Origin: Gammaproteobacteria bacterium Ga0077536
GTDB lineage: Bacteria > Pseudomonadota > Gammaproteobacteria > Ga0077536
NCBI GenBank assembly: GCA_001464935.1
Contig: LNEL01000017.1
Coordinates: forward strand, 1 to 41,819
Direction: 5' to 3'
Length of the DNA: 41,819 nt
The notes below the pieces were generated by a model that ran no database searches, was not told the origin of the DNA, and saw nothing but the letters and a program-made list of their open reading frames with translations. The position numbers and the translations under genes are program-made. Shown here piece after piece: positions 8,200 to 16,034 of the stretch (position 1 is the stretch's first letter; each line of letters begins with the position of its first letter).

Positions 8200-8472
8200 A
8201 TGGCCACAGGCTGGGCGAAAGACGGCGCCGTGCAGGAACAGATCGACGCGAGCATCGCGGACGCGGTCGAACGTGCCCGCGCCCAGCTGGCGGCCGGCCA
8301 GGGCGCGAGCCTCACACACTGCGAGGACTGCGAGGAGCCGATCCCCGAGGGGCGGCGCATCGCCGTGCCCGGCGTGCGTCGCTGCGTGCGCTGCCAGGAG
8401 GCCGAGGACGCCGAGCAGCGCTATCGCGACCCGATCAACCGCCGTGGCAGCAAGGACAGCCAGCTGCGCTGA
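8200..8472 (+). CDS. DksA/TraR-family C4-type zinc finger protein
   Basis: A 90-residue protein with a helical N-terminal half and a four-cysteine zinc finger in the C-terminal half: CEDC (about residues 42-45), then sixteen residues later the second pair in RRCVRCQEAED. This is the compact YbiI/TraR-like version of DksA, without the long coiled coil of full-size DksA. Such proteins bind the RNA polymerase secondary channel or are assumed to do so; a regulatory role here is inference. A ribosome binding site (CAGGA) lies about eight bases upstream. The gene stands between a repeat element and a nested hairpin and is followed by prfB. Confidence 0.88.
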   Translation: MATGWAKDGAVQEQIDASIADAVERARAQLAAGQGASLTHCEDCEEPIPEGRRIAVPGVRRCVRCQEAEDAEQRYRDPINRRGSKDSQLR

Positions 8473-8524
8473 CCAGGTAAATGGGGTCTGTCCCCATTTT
8501 CTCACGCCATTTTGTTCCCTGGTC
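8471..8524. repeat. Nested palindrome of REP type (possible terminator)
   Basis: Outer arms GACCAGG (8471-8477) and CCTGGTC (8518-8524) enclose an inner perfect hairpin AAATGGGG (8479-8486), loop TCTGT, CCCCATTT (8492-8499). The inner core resembles short GGGGTCTGTCCCC elements that I recall as dispersed repeats linked to IS200-like (RAYT) transposases in proteobacteria; that link is from memory. Placed directly at the end of the small zinc-finger gene, it could also stop transcription. Confidence 0.65.
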
Positions 8525-8605
8525 GTCCCCCCGATCCGCCGCTCGCGGCTGACTGATCCTGCCGCAGCCTTTACAATCTTCGGCTCGCCCCTACAGACGC
8601 TATAC

Positions 8606-9701
8606 ATGGAACTCACCGGCACCCTCACGCGCATCAAAGACCTGCAACGCCGCCTGGACAGTCTCAGGGGGTATCTTTGACTTCGATACCCGCGCCGAAC
8701 GGCTGGTCGAGGTCCAGCGCGAACTCGAGGCGCCGAACGTCTGGGACGATCCCGCCCGCGCCCAGGCCTTGGGCAAGGAACGCGTGACGCTCGAGCGCAT
8801 CGTCAACAACCTGCGCGCGATCGGCGCGAAGGTCGGCGATGCACAGGAGCTGCTCGAACTCGCCGCCGAGGAGAACGACGAAGACGCCTTCACGTCCGTC
8901 GTCGCCGATCTCGACTCGGCCGACAAGTCGCTCGCCGAGCTCGAGTTCCAGCGCATGTTCAGCGGCGAGATGGACGTCAATAACGCCTATCTCGACATCC
9001 AGGCCGGCTCCGGCGGGACCGAGGCGCAGGACTGGGCCGAAATGCTCCTGCGCATGTACCTGCGCTGGGGTGAGTCACGCGGCTTCAAGACCGAGCTCAT
9101 CGAATGCTCGCCGGGCGAAGTCGCGGGCATCAAGAGTGCCACGGTGCACATCAGTGGCGACTATGCGTACGGCTGGCTGCGCACCGAAACCGGCGTGCAC
9201 CGGCTGGTGCGCAAGTCACCGTTCGACTCCGGCAATCGCCGTCATACCTCTTTCGCGGCGGTGTTCATCACGCCGGAAGTCGACGACGACATCCAGATCG
9301 ACATCAACCCGGCGGATCTGCGCATCGACACCTATCGCGCGAGCGGCGCGGGCGGCCAGCACGTCAACAAGACGGACTCGGCCATCCGCATCACGCACAT
9401 CCCGACCGGCATCGTTGTGCAGTGCCAGAACGAGCGTTCGCAGCACAAGAACCGCGACATGGCCTACAAGCTGCTGCGCGCGAAGATGTACGAATCGGAA
9501 ATGAACAAGCGCACCGCCGAACGGCAGGCGCAGGAAGACGCGAAGACCGACATCGCCTGGGGCCACCAGATTCGCTCCTACGTGCTGGACCAGTCGCGCA
9601 TCAAGGATCTGCGCACCAACATCGAAACCGGCAACACGCAGGCCGTGCTCGATGGCGATCTCGATCAATTCCTCGAAGCCAGCCTGAAGCAGGGACTATG
9701 A
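8606..9701 (+). CDS. prfB: Peptide chain release factor 2, with programmed +1 frameshift
   Basis: RF2 ends translation at UGA and UAA. Codons 1-24 (from the ATG at 8606) end at an in-frame TGA (8678-8680). A +1 shift at CTT-TGA-C continues with GAC at 8679, giving a 364-residue product, one shorter than E. coli RF2. The shift site is preceded by the internal Shine-Dalgarno AGGGGG (8666-8671) at the canonical three-base spacing. The stop-codon recognition motif SPF is at residues 204-206 and the catalytic GGQ at 249-251. The position matching Thr246 of E. coli K-12 is alanine, as in most bacteria. lysS begins three bases after the stop, the usual prfB-lysS order. Confidence 0.97.
8666..8681 (+). 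promoter_or_regulatory. prfB: Programmed +1 frameshift site of prfB
   Basis: The internal Shine-Dalgarno AGGGGG, codon TAT, slippery CTT, stop TGA and the following C are identical to the E. coli site. When RF2 is scarce, termination at this TGA is slow and ribosomes slip one base forward to read GAC, so RF2 controls its own synthesis. Confidence 0.95.
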
Positions 9702-9704
9702 GCC

Positions 9705-11219
9705 ATGACTGATGAGCGATCCGGCGAAGGCCATCACAGCACCGAAGATCAGCTGATCGAGCAGCGGCGCGCGAAACTCACTGCGCTGCGCGCCACGGGC
9801 AACGCCTATCCGAACGACTTCCGCCGCAATGCACTCGCCGCCGACCTGCTCCGCGACTTCGGCGATGTGACGGGCGAGGTGCTCGAGCAGGATCCGCCGC
9901 GCTTCAGCCTCGCCGGCCGCATCATGACCCGCCGCATCATGGGCAAGGCGGCGTTCACGCACATCAAGGACATGTCGGGCTCGATCCAGCTGTACGTGAA
10001 ACGCGACGAAATCGGCGAAGACGCGTTCGATCAGTTCAAAGGCTACGACCTCGGCGACATCGTCGGTGCCGAGGGCATCCTGTTCCGCACGCGCACCGGC
10101 GAACTGTCGCTGCACGTGCAGAAGCTGCGCCTGCTGACGAAATCCCTGCGGCCGCTGCCCGAGAAGTGGCATGGCCTCACCGATCTCGAGACGCGCTACC
10201 GCCAGCGCTACGTCGACCTGATCGTCAACGACGATGCGCGCCGCGTGTTCCACATCCGCTCACGCGTGATCGACTTCATCCGCCAGTTCCTGCAGGGTCA
10301 GGGCTTTCTCGAAGTCGAGACCCCGATGATGCAGGCCGTGCCCGGCGGGGCCGCCGCGCGGCCCTTCGTAACGCACCACAATGCGCTCGACATGCAGCTG
10401 TACCTGCGCATTGCGCCGGAGCTGTATCTGAAGCGGCTGGTCGTCGGCGGCATGGAGCGGGTGTTCGAGATCAACCGAAATTTCCGCAACGAGGGCCTGT
10501 CGCCGCGGCACAACCCCGAGTTCACAATGCTCGAGTTCTACGCGGCGTATGCCGATTACCGCGAGCTGATGGACCTGTCGGAATTGATGCTGCGCGAGGT
10601 CGCGCAGGCCGTGCTCGGCAGCACCGAGATTGAATACCAGGGGCACCGCTTCGATTTCGGCAAGCCGTTCCGGCGCCTGACCGTGCGCGAATCGATCCTC
10701 GAGTTCAACCCGGGCGTGACGGCCGGGGAACTCGCCGACGAAACGCGCGCCCGCGCGCTGGCCGGGCTGCTGCGCGTGCACGTGGAGCCGTCCTACGGGC
10801 TCGGCAAGATCCTCACCGAGATTTTCGAGAAGACCGTCGAGCCTAAGCTGATCGAACCGACGTTCATCACACAGTACCCGGCCGAAGTCTCGCCGCTCGC
10901 CCGCCGCAGCGACGAAGATCCCTTCGTCACCGATCGCTTCGAGTTGATGATCGCCGGGCGCGAGATCGCGAACGGCTTCTCCGAGTTGAACGACCCCGAA
11001 GACCAGGCCGAGCGCTTCCGCGCCCAGGTCGCCGCGAAGGCGGCCGGTGACGCCGAGGCGATGCACTATGACGAGGACTACATCACGGCACTGGAATTCG
11101 GTCTGCCGCCGACGGCGGGCGAGGGCATCGGCATCGACCGTCTGGTGATGCTGCTGACGGATTCGCCGTCGATTCGGGACGTTCTCCTGTTCCCGCATCT
11201 GCGGCCGCGCGCCGATTGA
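9705..11219 (+). CDS. lysS: Lysine--tRNA ligase, class II
   Basis: A 504-residue class II synthetase that charges tRNA-Lys. It has an N-terminal OB-fold anticodon-binding domain (about residues 60-150; [18 protein letters not shown]), motif 1 around [11 protein letters not shown], motif 2 in [12 protein letters not shown] with [11 protein letters not shown], and motif 3 in [15 protein letters not shown] near the C terminus. Length matches E. coli LysS (505). The ATG at 9705 follows prfB by three bases, so the pair is almost certainly co-transcribed. Nothing unusual is seen. Confidence 0.97.
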   Translation: MTDERSGEGHHSTEDQLIEQRRAKLTALRATGNAYPNDFRRNALAADLLRDFGDVTGEVLEQDPPRFSLAGRIMTRRIMGKAAFTHIKDMSGSIQLYVKRDEIGEDAFDQFKGYDLGDIVGAEGILFRTRTGELSLHVQKLRLLTKSLRPLPEKWHGLTDLETRYRQRYVDLIVNDDARRVFHIRSRVIDFIRQFLQGQGFLEVETPMMQAVPGGAAARPFVTHHNALDMQLYLRIAPELYLKRLVVGGMERVFEINRNFRNEGLSPRHNPEFTMLEFYAAYADYRELMDLSELMLREVAQAVLGSTEIEYQGHRFDFGKPFRRLTVRESILEFNPGVTAGELADETRARALAGLLRVHVEPSYGLGKILTEIFEKTVEPKLIEPTFITQYPAEVSPLARRSDEDPFVTDRFELMIAGREIANGFSELNDPEDQAERFRAQVAAKAAGDAEAMHYDEDYITALEFGLPPTAGEGIGIDRLVMLLTDSPSIRDVLLFPHLRPRAD

Positions 11220-11422
11220 TTGCCGAGGCGGGCATCCTTTCGGCGCCCACGCACGTATCGGGAGAGGGTCATTCATCGCCAGTTCATCGCGGCCGCCTAT
11301 CTTGGGCACCATGGCCCTGCCGACAGGTGCTCAGCGCGGTGCTGACAGAATCGGCCCGCGGCACAAGTGCCATGCCGGGCGCAGCCCGGTCTCCATTCGC
11401 TAAAACTGAGGAGCAAACATCG
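11220..11422. other. Upstream region of the hvf RiPP operon
   Basis: This 203-base gap between lysS and the hvfA start must carry the operon's promoter. I see a short hairpin, CCGGGC (11375-11380) and GCCCGG (11384-11389), 34 bases before the start codon. I see no clear sigma-70 promoter, no GTAACC-type ECF promoter and no recognisable copper-sensor operator. Confidence 0.4.
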
Positions 11423-11737
11423 ATGCAGAAGAAAACCGAACTGAAGACCGTTGCCGCAGCGCTGGGTGCCGGATTCGCCGTCAGTCTGACCGTCTCGCCG
11501 GTTGCGCAGGCGCTCGACAATCCGTTTGCCGTGACGCAGTTCGACGCCGGCTACATGGTCGCGGCCGAAGGCGGCTGTGGCGGCGAGAAGGCTGCCGAGG
11601 GCGCGTGCGGCGGGGAGAAAAAGGCCGAAGGCGCCTGTGGCGGCGAGAAGGCTGCCGAAGGGGCGTGCGGCGGGGAGAAAAAGGCTGAAGGCGCCTGTGG
11701 TGGCGAGAAGTCCGCCGAAGGCAAGTGCGGCAATTGA
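11423..11737 (+). CDS. hvfA: HvfA/BufA-like RiPP metallophore precursor with six EGxCG repeats
   Basis: A 104-residue secreted precursor peptide. Residues 1-30 are a signal peptide ending AQA, followed by the conserved NPFAVTQFDAGYMVAAEG segment of HvfA-type leaders. The core has cysteines at 52, 62, 72, 82, 92 and 102, a strict ten-residue period: one EGGCGG, four EGACGG and a final EGKCG, linked by GEKKA or GEKAA. In HvfA and related bufferins, EGKCG-type cysteines are converted by the partner DUF692 enzyme into copper-binding groups (oxazolone/thioamide or thiooxazole); that comes from the family. The ATG at 11423 has GAGGAG ten bases upstream; longer versions lack a signal peptide. The modifying enzymes follow directly. 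Confidence 0.88.
   Translation: MQKKTELKTVAAALGAGFAVSLTVSPVAQALDNPFAVTQFDAGYMVAAEGGCGGEKAAEGACGGEKKAEGACGGEKAAEGACGGEKKAEGACGGEKSAEGKCGN
11567..11728 (+). repeat. In-gene tandem repeat coding the Cys motifs
   Basis: Five and a half 30-base units encode the EGxCGGEKxA repeat. Synonymous codons alternate between odd and even units: TGT with GGC-GAG-AAG in units 1, 3 and 5, and TGC with GGG-GAG-AAA in units 2 and 4. The true duplicated unit is therefore about 60 bases, carrying two motifs. Confidence 0.9.
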
Positions 11738-11757
11738 TCTGACCGGGTGAGCCTCGG

Positions 11758-12606
11758 GTGGTCGCTCGACGACGCTTGCACGGCAAGGGACTGGGGCTGC
11801 GGCGCGGGCTGATGGCCGCGCTGGAAGCCGACTGGCCCGAGTCTGTCGACTTTCTCGAGGTCGCACCCGACAACTGGATCGACCTCGGCGGCCGCCATGG
11901 CCGCCGTTTCCGCAGCCTGACCGAACGTTGCCCCCTGGTGTGCCACGGCCTGTCGCTGAATCTCGGCGGCACGGCACCGCTCGACGAACCGTTCGTGCGG
12001 CGCGTGAAGCAGTTTCTCGCCGAGCATTCCGCGGTGCTCTATAGCGAACATCTGAGCTTCTGCGCCGACGACGGCCAGCTCTACGACCTCCTGCCGATTC
12101 CGTTCACCGCCGAGGCGGTCATGCATGTCGCGGCGCGCATCCGCCGCGTGCAGGATGTGCTGGGGCAGCGCATCGCAATCGAAAACGCCTCGTATTACTG
12201 CGCGCCCGGCGCCGAGATGCGGGAGATCGATTTTCTCAAGGCCGTGCTGCAGGAAGCTGATTGCGACCTGCTGCTCGACGTCAACAATATTTTCGTCAAC
12301 AGCGTCAATCACGGCTATGACGCCCTCGAATTCCTGCGCGCGTTGCCGACGGCGCGCATTGCCTACGGCCATGTCGCCGGCCACGAGCGCGAAGGCGAGG
12401 ATTTGATCATCGATACGCACGGCGCGCCGGTCGTCGACCCGGTGTGGGCATTGCTCGCGCAGGCCTATGCCATTCACGGCGTGTTTCCGACCCTGCTCGA
12501 ACGCGATTTCAATCTGCCGCCGTTGCCCGATCTGCTCGGCGAACTGGCGATCGTGGGCAATCTGCAGCGCGGGGCCGCGCCGGCGAGCGCGGCCGGCGGC
12601 GCGTGA
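11758..12606 (+). CDS. hvfB: DUF692 multinuclear iron RiPP-modifying enzyme (HvfB/BufB/MbnB family)
   Basis: A 282-residue TIM-barrel enzyme that, in its family, uses two or three iron ions and oxygen to turn precursor cysteines into heterocycle groups. Family motifs in order: [10 protein letters not shown] (10-18), [10 protein letters not shown] (32-41), HGLSLNLG (63-70), YSEHLSF (95-101), LPIPFT (112-117), IENASYY (141-147), [14 protein letters not shown] (173-186), YGHVAGHE (203-210), DTHGAPV (219-225) and LLERD (246-250). Candidate metal ligands His63, His98, Glu142, Asp174, Asn176, His185, His205, His209, Asp219 and Glu248 are all present, so it looks active. The start is GTG at 11758, 20 bases after the precursor. 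The DUF2063 partner follows four bases later. Confidence 0.93.
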   Translation: MVARRRLHGKGLGLRRGLMAALEADWPESVDFLEVAPDNWIDLGGRHGRRFRSLTERCPLVCHGLSLNLGGTAPLDEPFVRRVKQFLAEHSAVLYSEHLSFCADDGQLYDLLPIPFTAEAVMHVAARIRRVQDVLGQRIAIENASYYCAPGAEMREIDFLKAVLQEADCDLLLDVNNIFVNSVNHGYDALEFLRALPTARIAYGHVAGHEREGEDLIIDTHGAPVVDPVWALLAQAYAIHGVFPTLLERDFNLPPLPDLLGELAIVGNLQRGAAPASAAGGA

Positions 12607-12610
12607 GCGG

Positions 12611-13420
12611 GTGAAGCACGCGCGACCGTCATTCGCCGACGTGCAGGCCCGTCTGACCGCCCATCTGCGCGACCCGGCGAACGCCCCGCCGCCCGACGAC
12701 GTCGACCCTGCGCGTGTCGCGGTCTATGCGCGGCTGCTCTTCAACAATATCCATTCATTGCTGTCGAGCTGCTTTCCGGTGCTCCGGGCGGTGACGGCCG
12801 ACGATGACTGGCGGCGGCTGTTGCGCGAGTTCTATGCGACACACCGGTCGCGCACGCCGCTGTTCCCGCGCTTGCCGCGGGAGTTCGCGATCTACCTGAC
12901 AGAGGAGCGCGGACACGCGGACGATCCGCCGTGGCAGGCCGAACTCGCCGATTACGAGTGGCTGGAGCTCGAATGCGCACAGGACCCGCGCGAACTGTCG
13001 GACGTCCCGCTCGACCCCGCTGCGGACCTGCTCGAGGACGTGCCGGTGCTCAATCCGCTGGCGCGTGCGCGGGCGTACGCCTATCCCGTGCATACCATCG
13101 CGCCGGACGCGCTACCCGCAGAGCCCGGGGCCGAGCCCACCTATCTCGTGGTGTTTCGCGATCGCGATGATAAAGTCGGCTACCTCAAGCTCAATGCAGT
13201 CAGCGCGCGGCTCGTCGAGCTGTTGGCGACCGACGCGGCACACAGCGGGCGCGAGCTGCTGTTGCACATCGCCGCGGAGTTGGCGCACCCGCGACCGGCG
13301 CGCCTCGTCGAGGCCGGTCGCGCGCTGCTCGAGGATCTCTGCGCGCGCGGCCTGTTGCTCGGCGCCACGCGGCGGTCGCCGCCGTCAGGGGATGGGGTGG
13401 CGGCCGACGGCGCTGCCTGA
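12611..13420 (+). CDS. hvfC: DUF2063 partner protein of the RiPP enzyme (HvfC/BufC family)
   Basis: A 269-residue cytoplasmic partner. The N-terminal putative DNA-binding/DUF2063 domain (about residues 5-110) shows VAVYARLLFNNIHSLLSSCF and FYATHRSRTPLFPRLPREFA, the hallmark of the family. The C-terminal half (LVVFRDRDDKVGYLKLNAVS) is the beta-rich peptide-binding domain. In MbnBC and HvfBC the partner brings the leader peptide to the iron enzyme. The GTG at 12611, five bases after the hvfB stop, fits coupled translation and gives the usual N terminus. The frame is open further upstream but only inside hvfB. No DoxX-like fourth gene follows; the next gene is convergent. Confidence 0.92.
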   Translation: MKHARPSFADVQARLTAHLRDPANAPPPDDVDPARVAVYARLLFNNIHSLLSSCFPVLRAVTADDDWRRLLREFYATHRSRTPLFPRLPREFAIYLTEERGHADDPPWQAELADYEWLELECAQDPRELSDVPLDPAADLLEDVPVLNPLARARAYAYPVHTIAPDALPAEPGAEPTYLVVFRDRDDKVGYLKLNAVSARLVELLATDAAHSGRELLLHIAAELAHPRPARLVEAGRALLEDLCARGLLLGATRRSPPSGDGVAADGAA

Positions 13421-13478
13421 GTGCCTGTGAGGAACACCCCCGGTCCTTAGCTTACCGGTTCGGGCGTGTCGGTACGCG

Positions 13479-15827
13479 TCAGGCGTCGTCGTGGTCCGGC
13501 ACCGCGAGCAGCGGCCCCTGCATCAAGTCGATGCCCATCCGCCGCAGCAGTTCGCGCGCGGCGGGTGTGCTGACCCCGTCGGCGATCGTCTTGATCTGGA
13601 GCGCCTTCGCGACCCGTGACATGCCGAGCACGATTTCGTAATCGACGCTGTTGGCACCGAGCCGGCGCACGAATTCCTCGTCGATCTTCACGAAGTCCGG
13701 TCGCAGGCGTTTCAGCAGCTGGAACGAGTGGCTGCCGGTGCCGAAGCCGTCGAGCGTGACCAGGCAGCCGGCGTCGCGCACCGCGGCGACGAAGTTCGCA
13801 CACCGATCAAGGCTGTCCGTCGCCAGCGACGCGGCAATTTCGAAGCACAGACGATGCGCCAGCGGCGGTGCACCGGCGAGACCTTCGAGCACGAACGTGG
13901 TGAATGCGGCGTCGACGAGCGACGCCGCGGATACGTCGACGGCGATGATGTCGCGTGAGGCCAGCGCCGGATCAGCGCGTCGCAGGGCCTCGAGGGCAGC
14001 ACGCGTCAGTTCGCGGTCGAGGCGCACGGCAAGACGCGGCGGCGACTGGTGGGCACGGATGGTCACGGGCCGTCGGTCCGCATCGGGCGGCAGTTGCAGG
14101 ACGAGTTCGCCGTAGCTTGGTTGCAGCGCCTGTGCATCGAGCGGCAGCGCCGGCAGCAGGGCGGGCCGGCAGGTTCGTTGTCCGAGCGCGTCGCGCACCG
14201 CGCGCTCGACGCCGCCGACATCGGCACGGGGCGCAGAGTCGGTGGTGCTGCGCTGGCTCACCCGCAGGCGATTGCCACCGGCGCGCTTGGCGTGCACGCA
14301 GGCCTGCTTGGCAAGGGCCAGCGCGGCGGCTGCCGACATACCGCGTCCGATTTCGACCAGCCCGATGCTCGCGCGCGTCGCGACTTCCGCGCCACTCCAG
14401 GCCACCCGATGCTGTTCGATGGCGGCGCGCAGTTCGTCGGCGGCGAGGACGGCCTTGTCGAGCGCGCAGTCGTACAGCAGTACCGCGAACTCGTCTTCGC
14501 CCGAGCGCGCCAGCAGATCCGGGTTGCGCACGCCAGCGCGCAGGACCGTCGCGATTTCGCGCAGCATGCGATCGCCGGCCGGCATGCCGAGCTGTTCGTC
14601 GAGTCCGGTGAAATCGTCGAGATCGATCACGCACAGCGTGTGGCGGCGCGGGGCATCGTCGCTGGCGAGCAGGCGCGCGATCTGCTCTTCGAAGGTGGTG
14701 CGGGTGGCGAGCGCGGTCAGGCTGTCGTGCGTCGCGCGCCAGTTCAACAGCTGCGCTTCCTCGCGTCGCGCGGTGACGTCGCGGATCAGGAACACGAGGC
14801 CATCGATGCGGCGATCCGTATCGCGTACGGCAGACACCACGCACTCGATGCCATACACGAAGCCGTCGTGCCGCCGCAGGCTGGCCAGCGCCGGGCTGCG
14901 TTGCAGGAGGCCGCTCGCAAAGCACTGCTCGATCATCTCGGCGGTCAGCTTGTCGCAGCCAGGCGCCGCGAGCTTCAACACTCCCTGTACCGGCTGGCCG
15001 AGCGCCGCACCGAGGCGCACACCGGTCAGCGTTTCGGCGACGCCGTTCAGGTAGGTGATGCGGCCGTCACGATCGATGCGCAGCAGGCCTTCGGGCACGG
15101 CCGCGAGCGTCGTCATCGCGTGGACCGTTTCGTCGAGCGCCTGCTGCAGCGCTGCCAGCCGGCCACGCGAGGCCTGCGGATCGCGCGCATCGACCGGCAC
15201 CGCAAGCCCGTGCAGCGCGGCGTCGCGGTGCAGGCCGGCGACACCGTTGCTGAGCATCGCTTCGTGCGCGGCGAGCAGTTGCTGCCGTCGCGCAAAGATG
15301 GCAAGCAGCGGCAGCACGGCGCCGGCCCACACGGCGGCCAGGCCTGGATCGCGCGCCGCGAGCAGCCACAGCGTGGGGCCGAAGAAGCCACCGAGCAGCG
15401 TCAGCCACCCGGCGGCGGAATTCGCAATCAGGGGCACCGTCGCGCCGATGGCGGCCACGCCGCCCAGCAGCACGACCAGCGCCGCGGGCAGCGCGAGCCC
15501 TGCCGCAATGACAGCCGTGCCGATTCCCCACACGAGCCCGAGCACCGCGGCGAGTCCGGGTGACCACGTGGCGCTGTCGCCCGGCGCGAGCCAGCGTAGC
15601 CCGTAGCAGGTGCCGACCAGATTCAGTGAGACGCAGGTCAGCCAGCCCAGCAGCAGGGCGGGCGACTGGGTATTCCAGGCTGGCACGATGACGAACAGCG
15701 CGCAGACGGCGTTGAACAGCAGCCAGACCGGCGCCGTCAGGCGTTCGCCCGGCGCATTGTTGCCGGCGGCGGCTCGCGCGTCCGTCGCGACGACCGGTAT
15801 CGTCGCAGGTTCGACGAATGGTCCCAT
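13479..15827 (-). CDS. Membrane PAS-GGDEF-EAL protein with degenerate catalytic domains
   Basis: A 782-residue inner-membrane signalling protein. About six hydrophobic segments span residues 35-200. A PAS domain follows (GLLRIDRDGRITYLNGVAETLTG), then GGDEF (about 360-510) and EAL (about 540-770). The GGDEF core reads GEDEF (443-447), with the second Gly replaced. The usual FK of DxDxFK is FT. The inhibitory c-di-GMP site RxxD (RNPD, 434-437) is intact at the correct five-residue spacing. The EAL domain lacks a recognisable EAL triplet, has LDGFGTG (692-698) in place of DDFGTG, and IADGV in place of xAEGV. I infer a c-di-GMP receptor or scaffold rather than an enzyme. The ATG at 15827 has AAGGGAA upstream. 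It is convergent with hvfC. Confidence 0.88.
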   Translation of the reverse strand: MGPFVEPATIPVVATDARAAAGNNAPGERLTAPVWLLFNAVCALFVIVPAWNTQSPALLLGWLTCVSLNLVGTCYGLRWLAPGDSATWSPGLAAVLGLVWGIGTAVIAAGLALPAALVVLLGGVAAIGATVPLIANSAAGWLTLLGGFFGPTLWLLAARDPGLAAVWAGAVLPLLAIFARRQQLLAAHEAMLSNGVAGLHRDAALHGLAVPVDARDPQASRGRLAALQQALDETVHAMTTLAAVPEGLLRIDRDGRITYLNGVAETLTGVRLGAALGQPVQGVLKLAAPGCDKLTAEMIEQCFASGLLQRSPALASLRRHDGFVYGIECVVSAVRDTDRRIDGLVFLIRDVTARREEAQLLNWRATHDSLTALATRTTFEEQIARLLASDDAPRRHTLCVIDLDDFTGLDEQLGMPAGDRMLREIATVLRAGVRNPDLLARSGEDEFAVLLYDCALDKAVLAADELRAAIEQHRVAWSGAEVATRASIGLVEIGRGMSAAAALALAKQACVHAKRAGGNRLRVSQRSTTDSAPRADVGGVERAVRDALGQRTCRPALLPALPLDAQALQPSYGELVLQLPPDADRRPVTIRAHQSPPRLAVRLDRELTRAALEALRRADPALASRDIIAVDVSAASLVDAAFTTFVLEGLAGAPPLAHRLCFEIAASLATDSLDRCANFVAAVRDAGCLVTLDGFGTGSHSFQLLKRLRPDFVKIDEEFVRRLGANSVDYEIVLGMSRVAKALQIKTIADGVSTPAARELLRRMGIDLMQGPLLAVPDHDDA

Positions 15828-15929
15828 GCAGCATTCCCTTGTGCAGCGTTCATGAATGACGGCGCGAATCCCGACGCGCCCGCAGAAGGCTAGGGTAATC
15901 GCGAAAACAAATGTGAACTCGAGGGACTG

Positions 15930-15945
15930 TGTGACGGCCGTCACA
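15930..15945. promoter_or_regulatory. Perfect CRP/Clp-type binding site
   Basis: TGTGA-CGGCCG-TCACA is a 16-bp perfect palindrome that matches the CRP-family consensus TGTGA-N6-TCACA at every conserved base. It lies about 100 bases upstream of the start of the PAS-GGDEF-EAL gene, in the gap before argG ends, so it most likely controls that gene. Which CRP-like protein binds is not known. Confidence 0.7.
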
Positions 15946-15992
15946 GGATGGGACGCCCGGACGGGAAGCCGCCGGGCGGACCGGCAGCAGTG

Positions 15993-16028
15993 CCCGCCCG
16001 CTGTGCCATGGCCGGCGCAGCGGGCGGG
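15993..16028 (-). terminator. Stem-loop after argG
   Basis: Perfect 11-bp arms CCCGCCCGCTG (15993-16003) and CAGCGGGCGGG (16018-16028) with a 14-base loop sit seven bases beyond the argG stop. There is no following T-run, so it is terminator-like rather than a textbook intrinsic terminator. Confidence 0.55.
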
Positions 16029-16034
16029 AGAGTA

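Noticed and set aside
8606..8680. prfB as a frameshifted pseudogene
   Set aside because: The break is exactly the programmed +1 site with its internal Shine-Dalgarno; the downstream protein is full-length with intact SPF and GGQ motifs.
11567..11728. CRISPR array or sequencing artefact in the 30-base repeats
   Set aside because: There are no unique spacers; the repeats stay in frame, encode a known precursor motif, and are followed by the matching modifying enzymes.
13437..13458. A terminator between hvfC and the GGDEF-EAL gene
   Set aside because: Only a five-base inverted repeat (CCGGT and ACCGG) is present in the 58-base convergent gap; too weak to annotate.
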